From assembly GCA_002281735.1 (NCBI GenBank), contig NCGK01000002.1:124001-188000 (forward strand): 64,000 nucleotides of DNA, read 5' to 3'. Source of the stretch: Gammaproteobacteria bacterium 28-57-27. GTDB taxonomy: Bacteria > Pseudomonadota > Gammaproteobacteria > Halothiobacillales > Halothiobacillaceae. The translations under genes and the position numbers were made by a program. Below, in pieces: positions 15,799-25,817 of this stretch. The stretch's first letter is position 1, and every line of letters starts with the position of its first letter. The notes under the pieces are model-generated. The model was not told the DNA's origin, did no database searches, and saw nothing but the letters and a program-made list of their open reading frames with translations.

Positions 15799-16899
15799 AT
15801 GAAAAATATGCCCCAAAACAACGAGAACAGCGCGATGCGCGACGATGAATTCGACGACGATATGGCACTGGACGTTAACCCCGCCGAGGTTGCGCCCGAT
15901 GAAGAACCCGATAGTGAGCAAGACGAGCCCGTCGAAAGCCTGAGCTCCAGCGCGATTCTTCCGCCGGAAGCCAAGGGGCTGCGCATGGATCAGGCCATTG
16001 CGCAGGCTTTTCCCGACTACTCGCGTTCACGCCTCACCGCGTGGCTGAAAGACGGCAAAATCAGCGTCAATGGCGTGACTTGTGTGCCTCAGCGCACCCC
16101 GGTCGAAGGCGGCGAAGTGGTCGAGTTGCTGGTCGAGCCCGAGCGCCAGACCGAGGCCGCGCCGGAAAACATCCCGCTGAACGTGGTCTACAGCGATGAG
16201 CACATCATCGTGATCAACAAACCCGCCGGGCTGGTGGTGCATCCGGGCGCAGGCAATGCCACCGGCACCTTGATGAATGCGCTGCTGTTCCACTTCCCCG
16301 AACTGCGCCTGCTGCCGCGTGCGGGCATTGTGCATCGTCTGGACAAAGACACCTCCGGCCTGCTGGTCATTGCGCGCTCCTTGCCAGCGCATAAAACCCT
16401 GATCGAAGCCCTATCCGACCGCGACATGCACCGCGAATACATGGCGGTAGCACAAGGTTTGCTGGTCGCAGGCGGCATGGTGGATTTGCCGATTGGCCGC
16501 CACCCGCGCGAGCGCACCCGCATGGCCGTGACCGAAAGCGGACGCGAAGCGATTACGCATTACCGCGTGGCGGAAAAATTCCGCCAGCACACCCTGTTGC
16601 GCGTGCAACTCGAAACCGGGCGCACCCACCAGATTCGCGTGCATATGTCGCACATCAAACTTCCGCTGGTCGGCGACCCCGATTACGGCGGCCGCCTGCG
16701 CCTGCCCAAGGGCGCGTCGGTGGAACTGGTCGAAACCCTGCGCGCCTTCCGTCGTCAGGCACTGCACGCCGCGCGTCTGGAATTGGAACACCCTGCTACG
16801 GGCGAGTTGATGGCGTGGGAAGCACCGATTCCGGAGGATATGCAGGCGCTGATTCTCTTGCTGCGCGAAGACTTGCGCCTCAATCCCGAAAGAAACTAG
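15799..16899 (+). CDS. rluD: 23S rRNA pseudouridine synthase RluD
   Basis: The 366-residue protein has an S4 RNA-binding domain (RMDQAIAQAFPDYSRSRLTA) and the RluA-family catalytic motif HRLDKDTSGLLV with the catalytic aspartate near 182. RluD makes the pseudouridines at 1911, 1915 and 1917 in helix 69 of 23S rRNA. The first 50 residues are a very acidic extension (DDEFDDDMALDV, PDEEPDSEQDEP), longer than in E. coli. A later start is possible, but no better ribosome site was seen. Confidence 0.92.
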   Translation: MKNMPQNNENSAMRDDEFDDDMALDVNPAEVAPDEEPDSEQDEPVESLSSSAILPPEAKGLRMDQAIAQAFPDYSRSRLTAWLKDGKISVNGVTCVPQRTPVEGGEVVELLVEPERQTEAAPENIPLNVVYSDEHIIVINKPAGLVVHPGAGNATGTLMNALLFHFPELRLLPRAGIVHRLDKDTSGLLVIARSLPAHKTLIEALSDRDMHREYMAVAQGLLVAGGMVDLPIGRHPRERTRMAVTESGREAITHYRVAEKFRQHTLLRVQLETGRTHQIRVHMSHIKLPLVGDPDYGGRLRLPKGASVELVETLRAFRRQALHAARLELEHPATGELMAWEAPIPEDMQALILLLREDLRLNPERN

Positions 16900-16927
16900 C
16901 CGAATCATTTAGCCCGCAAGGTGCGCT

Positions 16928-18190
16928 ATGCCAGTTTTGGTCTTGAAAATACTGCAAACCGTCATGCTCGCGCTGAGCCTTGGGCTGGGCTTTGCCTCAG
17001 CTGTCTATGCTGAAATTGCGCCAGCTAAGGTAGAGGTGGTCAACAATCAACAAGATCAGCCGGTTGCTCTCCCGGTTGCTCGTATCGAGATTGCTCCCGC
17101 ATCAGTCCGCGCTCAAGAGGTTGAAAAGCTCCAAGACAGGCTGATTGAACTGGAAAAGGAAACTGCCGTACTCAAAGCGGAATTGAGTACACGGATCGAC
17201 GCGCAAGATAACCGTATTTCGGATGGGATTGGCTTGCATGGTGCGAAGGTTACGGAGCTTTCTAATCAGACTTCCATGCTGGGCGTTTTGATTACGGGTG
17301 TGACGATTCTGGTGGCCATTGGCGGTATTTTTGGGGGTTTTTTCGCGTTCAGGCGTGCGAAGGAGATAGCTAAGGAAGAGTCAGCGCAGTGGTTTGCTGA
17401 GAATGACGAGAAGCTCCGAAAAGAAATCGATCGACTTGCAGCCAAGGCACAACATGCTTGTGACACTATAGACAAGCATCGAGAGGGTGTGGTGGCGAGT
17501 TCAAAGGAATTTGAACAGCTTGGGGCAGAGCTTAAAGCAAAGATTGGAAGTTTTTCAGTTGAAGGTATTGACGTTTCCGAAAACCGAGAAATGCAGCTTG
17601 AAAATAAGCCTCGCACCGACTGGACTGCGGCGGATTTTGGGGCGTATGGTTATTTTCTATTTCAAAAGGGCGAATATGAAGACGCACTTCTAGCGCTTGA
17701 GGAGCAGATTGAGCAGCTAGATAGGTCAGCGCAAGCAGAGGATAGGTTGTTGCTTGCTACTGCTTTGCTTAACAAGGGTGACCTGCTTGTCGAGCTAGAC
17801 CGCTTACCGGAGGCTATAGTCACATACGACGCTGTAGTACAGCGCACTGATGGTCTCAATGAGCCAGGATTCAGCGAGCGACTTGCTAGAGCAATGGTTC
17901 ACAAGGGGGTCGCGCTTAGCAAGCAAAAACAATTCGATTCTGCCATCAAAGCTTATGACGAGGCTGTACAGCGCATAAAATCACTTAATGAACCAGACCT
18001 AAGGGATTGGGTGGTAACTGCGCTAGGCGGCAAGAGCGTTTTGCTCATTCAACTTGGGCGCATTAAACAAGCAAAGGACGTTTTGGTAATTTTAACTGAG
18101 CAATTCAATGATCTTGAGAAACCAAATGCTCAGCAGCTAGTAAAAATATCCCGTCTATTGTTGAGATCGCTTGGCGGAGTTTCTGAGTAA
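16928..18190 (+). CDS. Membrane-anchored TPR protein of unknown function
   Basis: The 420-residue protein starts with a signal-like helix (ILQTVMLALSLGLGFASAVYA), then a coiled coil (about residues 55-100), a transmembrane helix (LGVLITGVTILVAIGGIFGGFFAF, about 115-140), a second coiled coil and tetratricopeptide repeats from about residue 215 (YGYFLFQKGEYEDALLALE, LLNKGDLLVELDRLPEAIVTYD). It is translationally coupled to the AmpG-like permease: its stop TAA shares a base with the next ATG. It probably scaffolds proteins at the inner membrane. GC content is lower than its neighbours. Confidence 0.7.
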   Translation: MPVLVLKILQTVMLALSLGLGFASAVYAEIAPAKVEVVNNQQDQPVALPVARIEIAPASVRAQEVEKLQDRLIELEKETAVLKAELSTRIDAQDNRISDGIGLHGAKVTELSNQTSMLGVLITGVTILVAIGGIFGGFFAFRRAKEIAKEESAQWFAENDEKLRKEIDRLAAKAQHACDTIDKHREGVVASSKEFEQLGAELKAKIGSFSVEGIDVSENREMQLENKPRTDWTAADFGAYGYFLFQKGEYEDALLALEEQIEQLDRSAQAEDRLLLATALLNKGDLLVELDRLPEAIVTYDAVVQRTDGLNEPGFSERLARAMVHKGVALSKQKQFDSAIKAYDEAVQRIKSLNEPDLRDWVVTALGGKSVLLIQLGRIKQAKDVLVILTEQFNDLEKPNAQQLVKISRLLLRSLGGVSE

Positions 18191-19440
18191 TGCAAAAACA
18201 CTTACGCTTCGACCGCCGCCTCTGGCTCATGCTGCCCCTAGGCTTCGCCTCCGGCCTACCCTTGCCGTTGTCTTCAAGCACGCTACAGGCATGGCTCACG
18301 GTGGAAAACATTTCCATTTTGACCATCGGCTGGTTTGCGCTGACCGGGTTGCCGTACACGCTTAAATTCCTGTGGGCACCGCTGGTGGATCGTTTTGTGC
18401 CGATTCCGGTGGGGCGGCGGCGGGCGTGGATGTTACTGACGCAAACCTTGCTGGCGCTGGTGCTGGCGGGTTTGGCGCAGCTTGATCCGCATAATAATTT
18501 GCTGCTGATTGCGGGCTTTGCCTTGATGATCGCCTTTCTTTCCGCCACGCAGGACATTGCCTTTGATGCGCTGCGTACCGACATCCTCAAGCCGGAGGAG
18601 CGCGGCCTGGGGGCGGCGTTTTCGGTCACGGGCTACCGCTTGGCGATGTTGGTGGGCGGCGCGGGGGCGCTGATTCTGGGCGATCATTGGGGCTGGGCGA
18701 ATACGTTTTTGCTAATGGCCGGGCTGATGGCCACCAGTCTGATCGTCACCCTTGCCACCCCGGAGCCGCAGACGGACTACGCGCCGCGCACCTTGGGTGA
18801 GGCGGTTTTTGGCTCGCTGCGCGCGTTTTTCAGTCGCCCGGAAGCCTGGGGACTGATTGCCTTAGTGATTCTGTATAAATTGGGCGATGCCTTTGCGGGC
18901 AGTCTGACCACGGCGTTTTTGATTCGTGGCGCAGGCTTTACCCCGACCGATGTCGGTGTGGTCAACAAGGGTTTTGGCTTGGTGGCGACCCTGGTGGGCG
19001 CGCTGGCGGGCGGGCTGTGGCTGATGCGTCTGGGTTTGTACCGCTCCCTGATGCTGTTTGGCATCTTGCAGGCGGTGACCAATCTTGGCTTTTTTGCGCT
19101 GTCGCTGGCGGGGCATAACTACCCGTTGATGGTGCTTGCGGTGGGGCTGGAAAACCTGGCGGGTGGCATGGGCACGGCGGCTTTTGTCGCGCTGATTATG
19201 GGCTTGTGTGACATTCGCTATTCCGCCACGCAGTTTGCGTTGTTGTCGGCTTTGGCTTCGCTGGGGCGGGTGTTTTTGGGGCCGGTGGCGGGCGGCGTGG
19301 TCGCCTGGCTGGATTGGCCGCTGTTCTTTGTATTGACCGTGCTGGCGGCGCTGCCGGGTTTGTGGATGCTGTCCAAAATGCGTCACGCGGTGGATCAGGC
19401 GCATAAGAATAATCATGCACCTTCGCCTGCGGAGGCTTAA
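18190..19440 (+). CDS. ampG: AmpG-family muropeptide permease (MFS)
   Basis: The 416-residue protein has about 12 membrane segments and AmpG features: LPLGFASGLPLPLSSSTLQAWL at the N-terminus, LKFLWAPLVDR and AFLSATQDIAFDALRTDIL. AmpG imports anhydro-muropeptides for cell-wall recycling. It overlaps the preceding TPR gene by one base (TAATG), so the two are co-translated. Confidence 0.85.
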   Translation: MQKHLRFDRRLWLMLPLGFASGLPLPLSSSTLQAWLTVENISILTIGWFALTGLPYTLKFLWAPLVDRFVPIPVGRRRAWMLLTQTLLALVLAGLAQLDPHNNLLLIAGFALMIAFLSATQDIAFDALRTDILKPEERGLGAAFSVTGYRLAMLVGGAGALILGDHWGWANTFLLMAGLMATSLIVTLATPEPQTDYAPRTLGEAVFGSLRAFFSRPEAWGLIALVILYKLGDAFAGSLTTAFLIRGAGFTPTDVGVVNKGFGLVATLVGALAGGLWLMRLGLYRSLMLFGILQAVTNLGFFALSLAGHNYPLMVLAVGLENLAGGMGTAAFVALIMGLCDIRYSATQFALLSALASLGRVFLGPVAGGVVAWLDWPLFFVLTVLAALPGLWMLSKMRHAVDQAHKNNHAPSPAEA

Positions 19441-19519
19441 TCGTTGCCAAATCATGGGTTTTTTGGCGCAGACTGTTAAACTGGCCGCGCCACGCTGAGA
19501 TGTTGGCTTTTTTGTTTTC

Positions 19520-19621
19520 AGGACTTGCGCAAAACCGCCCCAGCGGCGTTCAATCGCCTCGCCGTACTAAGTGTACTGTCTTCGGCGATTTGCCTTGCTG
19601 GAACACTTTTGCGTAAGCCCT
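19520..19621 (+). repeat. MITE-like element, full copy 1
   Basis: This 102-bp element has ends AGGACTTGCGCAAAA and TTTTGCGTAAGCCCT. The interior folds on itself: CCAGC/GCTGG, then ATCGCC/GGCGAT, then GTAC/GTAC. It follows a T-tract and ends 18 bases before the proQ-like start codon. It encodes no protein. Confidence 0.85.
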
Positions 19622-19639
19622 ATTGTTTTGAGATTTCTG

Positions 19640-20509
19640 ATGGAAAACCTGCATTCTGCGGCTGAGGCCGAAACCCCGCTCAGTCCTTTAGATCACGTGT
19701 CGAGTACTGACACGGCGACCGAACCCCATGACCTTGAAAGCGATATTCATGCTGAGGCGGTTGAAGAAACCAGCAGCGTGGAGGCGGATGAGGCCGCAGT
19801 TGACGCAGGCGAAGGTGAAGGCGCGGCAACGGCCAAGGTTAAAACCCTGCATCCGCGTGCGGTGTTGAACATTCTGGCGGATCGCTACCCAGCGGCTTTC
19901 CATGCGGATGGTCGCTTGGTGAAGCCCTTGGCGGTGGGCGTGCTGCAGGAGTTGCGTGCGGCACGTGAGGGTGAGGAGCCTTTGCCCGTTTCCATGCAGG
20001 ATTTGCGTCGCGCCTTGCGCTATTACACCCAAGGCGCGGCCTATCATCGTGCTGTGGCGCGTGGTGATGCACGTATCAATTTGCTCGGCGAGGTTGTCGC
20101 AGAAGTCACCGAGGAGCAAAAAGAGCACGCGGCGGCAAAATTGGTCGAACTGGAGCCGAAGTTGCCCAAGCGTCCTGAACGCCCTGAGCGTGCGCCGCGT
20201 CCGGCACGGGTGGGCGATTCTGCCCTAGAAGTTGCTGCCGGTACTGAAGTTGCCGCTGACGCAGGTTCGGAGGAGCGCCCTCGTCGTCCACGCAATCCGA
20301 TGGATAAGCGTCCAGCTGGGCGTGCGCCTCGGCGTGATGGAGGGCGTGATGATCGCGCACCGCGCAATGAAAACCGCAGCCGTCCTCCGCGTGAAGACCC
20401 GCGCGCTGCACCCGCGCCGGTCGCGGTTGAGAGCAAAAGTGAAGCCGCCACGGTTGTCCTGGATATGAACGACAAGTTGAGCCTGTTGGTCGCAAAGTTC
20501 GGGCGTTAA
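19640..20509 (+). CDS. proQ: ProQ/FinO-domain RNA chaperone
   Basis: From ATG 19640 the protein has 289 residues. An acidic N-terminal arm precedes a ProQ/FinO domain (LHPRAVLNILADRYPAAF to LLGEVVAEVTEEQKEHAAAKL), which binds structured small RNAs and mRNA 3' ends. A long Arg/Pro-rich, disordered segment follows (RPRRPRNPMDKRPAGRAPRRDG) and then a C-terminal LSLLVAKFGR like the E. coli Tudor-end region. The longer frame would translate the MITE, so the later start was taken. Confidence 0.85.
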   Translation: MENLHSAAEAETPLSPLDHVSSTDTATEPHDLESDIHAEAVEETSSVEADEAAVDAGEGEGAATAKVKTLHPRAVLNILADRYPAAFHADGRLVKPLAVGVLQELRAAREGEEPLPVSMQDLRRALRYYTQGAAYHRAVARGDARINLLGEVVAEVTEEQKEHAAAKLVELEPKLPKRPERPERAPRPARVGDSALEVAAGTEVAADAGSEERPRRPRNPMDKRPAGRAPRRDGGRDDRAPRNENRSRPPREDPRAAPAPVAVESKSEAATVVLDMNDKLSLLVAKFGR

Positions 20510-20519
20510 GCCCTGTCTT

Positions 20520-21392
20520 ATGCCTGCTTCGGCACTGATTGTAGGTTACGGCGATATTGGTCAGCGCGTGGCGCAGCTCGGCTTGGATGCGGGTTGCGCG
20601 GTGTCCGCCTTGGTGCGTTCACCGCGCTCGATGTTGGGCGCGGTGGCGGTCGCAGGTGATCTGGATCAGGCGCCCAGTCTGCATGAACTCGCGGCTGCAT
20701 CGGCTTCGGTATTGTTCCATTTCGCGCCGCCGTCATCTTCAGGTGAGTGCGATATCCGTACCACTCACCTGCTTTCCACGCTGGATCAAGCCCCGCCCGC
20801 TCGCATCGTTTATATCTCCACCTCTGGCGCGTATGGCGATTGCGCGGGCGCATGGGTGGATGAAACCCGCCCCGTGAACCCGGGCAATGCGCGCTCGCGC
20901 CGTCGGGTGGACGCTGAGCGGCAGTTGGCTGCGTTTGCCACACGTCACCTTATCCCTCTGCTCATCCTGCGCGTGCCGGGTATTTACGGTGTGGGTCGTT
21001 ACCCGTTGCAGCGCCTGCAGCGCGGCGACCCGGTGGTTTGCCCCGATGACGCGCCGTGGAGCAATCGCATTCACGCGGACGATCTGGCCGCGATTGCCTG
21101 GTGTGCCGCGCAGCCCGATGCGCCGCCCGGCATCTATAATGCCAGCGACGATGCGCCCTCCAGCATGACGGATTATTTTTACCAACTTGCCGATGCGTTC
21201 AGGCTGCCGCGCCCGCCTTGCGTCAGTCTAGACGCGGCGCGGCGCAGCTTTGTGCCTAGCATGTTGGAGTATTTGAATGAATCGCGCCGCTTGGACAATC
21301 GGCGTATGAAAGACGTGCTGGACGTTCGCTTGCGCTATCCGACGCTGACGGAGGGGTTGGCAAGTTGTCGAGGCGAGGGTGTGCTTAAGTGA
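20520..21392 (+). CDS. NAD(P)-dependent sugar-epimerase-like oxidoreductase (YeeZ type)
   Basis: The 290-residue protein has an N-terminal Rossmann motif (ALIVGYGDIGQRVAQLG) and an extended SDR pattern with ISTSGAYGDCAG and LRVPGIYGVGRYPL. It resembles YeeZ-type proteins whose substrate is unknown; the YxxxK catalytic pair of SDRs is not evident. It begins 10 bases after the proQ-like stop. Confidence 0.75.
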   Translation: MPASALIVGYGDIGQRVAQLGLDAGCAVSALVRSPRSMLGAVAVAGDLDQAPSLHELAAASASVLFHFAPPSSSGECDIRTTHLLSTLDQAPPARIVYISTSGAYGDCAGAWVDETRPVNPGNARSRRRVDAERQLAAFATRHLIPLLILRVPGIYGVGRYPLQRLQRGDPVVCPDDAPWSNRIHADDLAAIAWCAAQPDAPPGIYNASDDAPSSMTDYFYQLADAFRLPRPPCVSLDAARRSFVPSMLEYLNESRRLDNRRMKDVLDVRLRYPTLTEGLASCRGEGVLK

Positions 21393-21409
21393 GCTGAGCG
21401 CCATGTCGC

Positions 21410-22231
21410 TCAAACTTCGGCAAACTCGACCCGCACTTCCCTGCCCAAAAGCCGCGACATCACGGCGCTGACTTGGTGGGTTGCCTGATGGGTTGATTGT
21501 GCGGTGGTGAAAAATGTTTCGCGGGCTTGCCTTGGCTGTGCGCCAAGCGGGAGGGTGGTGCCAATCCGGCGCGCCACTTGACGGGCGACGGCTTCAGATG
21601 AGTCGAGCACCAGCACATTTCCGCCCGCGACCTGCTGAATCGCGGTGCGCAGGTAGACGTAGTGCGTGCAGCCCAGCACCAGGGTGTCGACACCGGATTG
21701 CAGCAGGGGGGCAAGATGCCGCGCCACCAGGTCGAGGGTGGCCGGGCTGTCGATGTCGCCTAGTTCGACGTGTTCCACAAATCCGGGGCAGGGCTGGAGC
21801 ATGACCCTGGCATCGGCGGCGTAATCGCGGCAAAGCCGTGCGACAGACGGACTTTCCAGCGTTCTGCGTGTGGCAAGGACGCCTACAGCGCCGGATTGTG
21901 TATGCGCCACGGCGGGTTTGATCGCTGGTTCAAGGGCGATAATGGGGATCTCGAAGCGCTGGCGCAGGATGTTCACGGCGATCACGGTGGCGGTATTGCA
22001 GGCGACCACGACGGCTTTCGCGCCACGCGAGATCAGAAATTCGGTCAGGGCGATGGCGCGCGTGATGATGAATTCAGTGCTGCGCTCGCCATAAGGCGCA
22101 TGACGCGAGTCAGCGATGTAGAGCAGGTCTTCGTCAGGCAAGGCGTGGCGAATGGCTTGGTATACCGACAACCCGCCCACGCCGGAGTCGAAAATGCCGA
22201 TGGGATGGTGCTTGGGTTGGGAGGAGTGCAT
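21410..22231 (-). CDS. murI: Glutamate racemase
   Basis: The 273-residue protein shows MurI motifs: PIGIFDSGVGGLSV with the first catalytic region, VVACNTATV with catalytic cysteine 1, and LGCTHYVYL with catalytic cysteine 2. It makes D-glutamate for peptidoglycan. Start 22231 (MHSSQPKHH) places the family motif near residue 12; ATG 22267 is an alternative. It converges with the YeeZ-like gene. Confidence 0.93.
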   Translation of the reverse strand: MHSSQPKHHPIGIFDSGVGGLSVYQAIRHALPDEDLLYIADSRHAPYGERSTEFIITRAIALTEFLISRGAKAVVVACNTATVIAVNILRQRFEIPIIALEPAIKPAVAHTQSGAVGVLATRRTLESPSVARLCRDYAADARVMLQPCPGFVEHVELGDIDSPATLDLVARHLAPLLQSGVDTLVLGCTHYVYLRTAIQQVAGGNVLVLDSSEAVARQVARRIGTTLPLGAQPRQARETFFTTAQSTHQATHQVSAVMSRLLGREVRVEFAEV

Positions 22232-22284
22232 TAAAAATCCGGCTTCCGATTCGCGCAGATTGCGCATTATATCCGTGCTTAAGC

Positions 22285-22757
22285 TCAGCCAAGCGTGTCG
22301 CGCGCATCCAGCGTGAAGGTCTTGCGTTGCCGGCCTTCCAGTTGCGCGGTCATGCGGGCGATGGTCAGCAGTTCGGTCAGCGGGCGTATGGGTTTGGGCG
22401 TGTCGAAAAGCCTTAGCCCGCGCAGCGTGGCATGGCGTCGCAGCAGCTCAAGATAGCCCGTGCCGGGGAGATGGTGGGCAAGGCGTTGTTGCGCCGTGTC
22501 CAGCCAGATCCACGCGCCTTGCAGGCGGCGCGCCAGCATGATTTGGCCAGTGATGAGTTCGACTGCGGCACGCTGCATGTCGCTGCTGGCCTCATTCCAC
22601 AGTACGTCGCGCTGCATCTCAAAGGGTAGACCGAGCATGATGCGCAGGCGCAGAACTTCCAGGCGGTCATCCCAAGTCGTGGCGGTGCGGATTTGATCCA
22701 GCCGGATTTGTGCTTCACCCTCTGGCAGTGGCTCGGCGTGCCAGGCGGCAAGATCAA

Positions 22758-22761
<4 letters not shown>
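22285..22761 (-). CDS. Conserved-looking hypothetical protein
   Basis: This is a 158-residue, mainly helical protein (AVELITGQIMLARRLQGAWIWLDTAQQRL, PLTELLTIARMTAQLEGR) with no signal peptide and no recognised motif. Its start overlaps the stop of the upstream 141-residue gene by 4 bases (ATGA), so the two form an operon lying between murI and hemB. Confidence 0.65.
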
Positions 22762-24237
<1,476 letters not shown>

Positions 24238-24321
24238 GCGATTGATTCGGCACGCATCATGATTGATCGTAGGTCGGCCTGAAGTCTGACCCACATTCTC
24301 GATTCGTATACGCTGAATCAA

Positions 24322-24425
24322 TAACAACGAATTATTAATTTGACTTGATTTAATAACTCATTGACATGAGTTGATCGCGCACGCATGATCTGCATGAATT
24401 ATTAACTTGTTTTAATTCAATACTC
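24322..24425 (+). promoter_or_regulatory. AT-rich direct repeats upstream of the second Fic gene
   Basis: GAATTATTAA followed by TTGACTTGATTTAAT near 24329 recurs as GAATTATTAACTTGTTTTAATTC near 24397, shortly before the start at 24443. The arrangement parallels the paired repeats before the first Fic gene, with a different sequence. The remainder of the gap from 24238 is a GTAGGTCGGCCTGAAG-type repeat. Confidence 0.4.
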
Positions 24426-24442
24426 GGTAAAGGTGGGTCATT

Positions 24443-25813
24443 GTGAAACTTCCGCTCTCTCCCCCCGCGCTGATCGAGCTGCTTACCAATACCCCGCCTT
24501 ACGAACTGGTACATGCCATGACCCAGCAGGAGGGTGGCCTCGTGCATGGTGATTACATGCACTGGGATGAGCTGCGTCATCGCCCGACACCCGAAGGCGT
24601 GCAGCATGAAACGTGGTGGCTCGCGGTGCGCATGGCGCGCCAAGGTTTGCTCAAGCAGTTGCCCTTGCTCGATAAGTACAACCAAGCGATGTATGTCGCC
24701 ATGCCTGAGCCGGTACTGCGGGATTTGCATCATATCGACCAAGATGCCGCCGGGCGCGTGAGCTTGCCGGGTAACGTGGTCAACCCGGCGGATCGGGATG
24801 ATTACATTTTCAATTCCCTGATTGAGGAGGCGGTGACCTCCAGCCAGTTGGAGGGCGCATCCACCACGCGGCTGATTGCGGAGGAGATGTTGCGCGCCGG
24901 GCGCCAGCCCAGGGATCACAGCGAAAGAATGATCTTCAATAACTATCAGGCCATGGACTGGATTCGCTCCATCAAGGATCGTCCGCTGACTCCTGAGTTA
25001 GTGCTGGAGTTGCACCAACGTGTGACGCACGGCACGCTGGATGATCCCGCCGATGCGGGTCGATTGCGGCGGCGTGATGATGTGCGCGTGGTGGATAACC
25101 GCGACGGCACGGTGCTGCACGAGCCGCCACCTGCATCTTCCCTGGCCGAGCGGCTTGAGCGTCTGTGCACCTTTGCCAACGGTGGCGAGGGCAGCCCGTC
25201 GGGAGAGAATCAGCCGTTTGTGCACCCGGTGGTGCGCGCCATCCTGCTGCATTTCATGATTGCCTACGATCACCCCTTCACCGATGGCAATGGGCGCACC
25301 GCGCGCGCGTTGTTTTATTGGAGCATGGCGCGGCAGGGCTATTGGCTGATGGAATATCTTTCGATTTCACGCATCATCAAACAAGCGCCCAAGCAGTATT
25401 CCTTGGCCTATTTGCATGCGGAAACCGATGATAATGACACGACTTATTTTGTGCTGCATCAGCTCAGGGTGATTCGTCAGGCGATTGCCGCCTTGCATGA
25501 GTATTTGGCGCGCAAGGGCGCGGAACAGCGCGGTACGGCGCGTTTGTTGCAGACCTCGCCGACCTTGCGCGGCAAGCTTAATCAGCGCCAGATCACCCTG
25601 CTGACCCATGCGCTCAAACAGCCGGGATTCGATTATGTGATTGAGGCGCACCAGCGCTCGCAAGGCGTGTCGTATGCTACCGCGCGCTCCGACTTGCTGG
25701 GGCTGGCGGAGCTGGGTCTTTTGGAGCAAACCAAGCGCGGGCGCGCCTTTGTGTTTATCGCCCCGGATGATTTACGCCAGCGCATCGAATCAGCGCATAC
25801 GGTGAAGGGGTAA
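24443..25813 (+). CDS. Fic family protein with class II inhibitory motif
   Basis: The 456-residue protein (GTG start) has an N-terminal region of about 120 residues, the inhibitory motif SSQLEG near 133-138, the Fic motif HPFTDGNGRTAR with the catalytic histidine near 277, and a C-terminal winged-helix-like part (LLTHALKQPGFDYVIEAHQ, ARSDLLGLAELGLLEQ). It should be an AMP-transferase or de-AMPylase with an unknown target. It overlaps nothing and stops 4 bases before rlmC, so they may be cotranscribed. Confidence 0.88.
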   Translation: MKLPLSPPALIELLTNTPPYELVHAMTQQEGGLVHGDYMHWDELRHRPTPEGVQHETWWLAVRMARQGLLKQLPLLDKYNQAMYVAMPEPVLRDLHHIDQDAAGRVSLPGNVVNPADRDDYIFNSLIEEAVTSSQLEGASTTRLIAEEMLRAGRQPRDHSERMIFNNYQAMDWIRSIKDRPLTPELVLELHQRVTHGTLDDPADAGRLRRRDDVRVVDNRDGTVLHEPPPASSLAERLERLCTFANGGEGSPSGENQPFVHPVVRAILLHFMIAYDHPFTDGNGRTARALFYWSMARQGYWLMEYLSISRIIKQAPKQYSLAYLHAETDDNDTTYFVLHQLRVIRQAIAALHEYLARKGAEQRGTARLLQTSPTLRGKLNQRQITLLTHALKQPGFDYVIEAHQRSQGVSYATARSDLLGLAELGLLEQTKRGRAFVFIAPDDLRQRIESAHTVKG

Positions 25814-25817
25814 GCGC

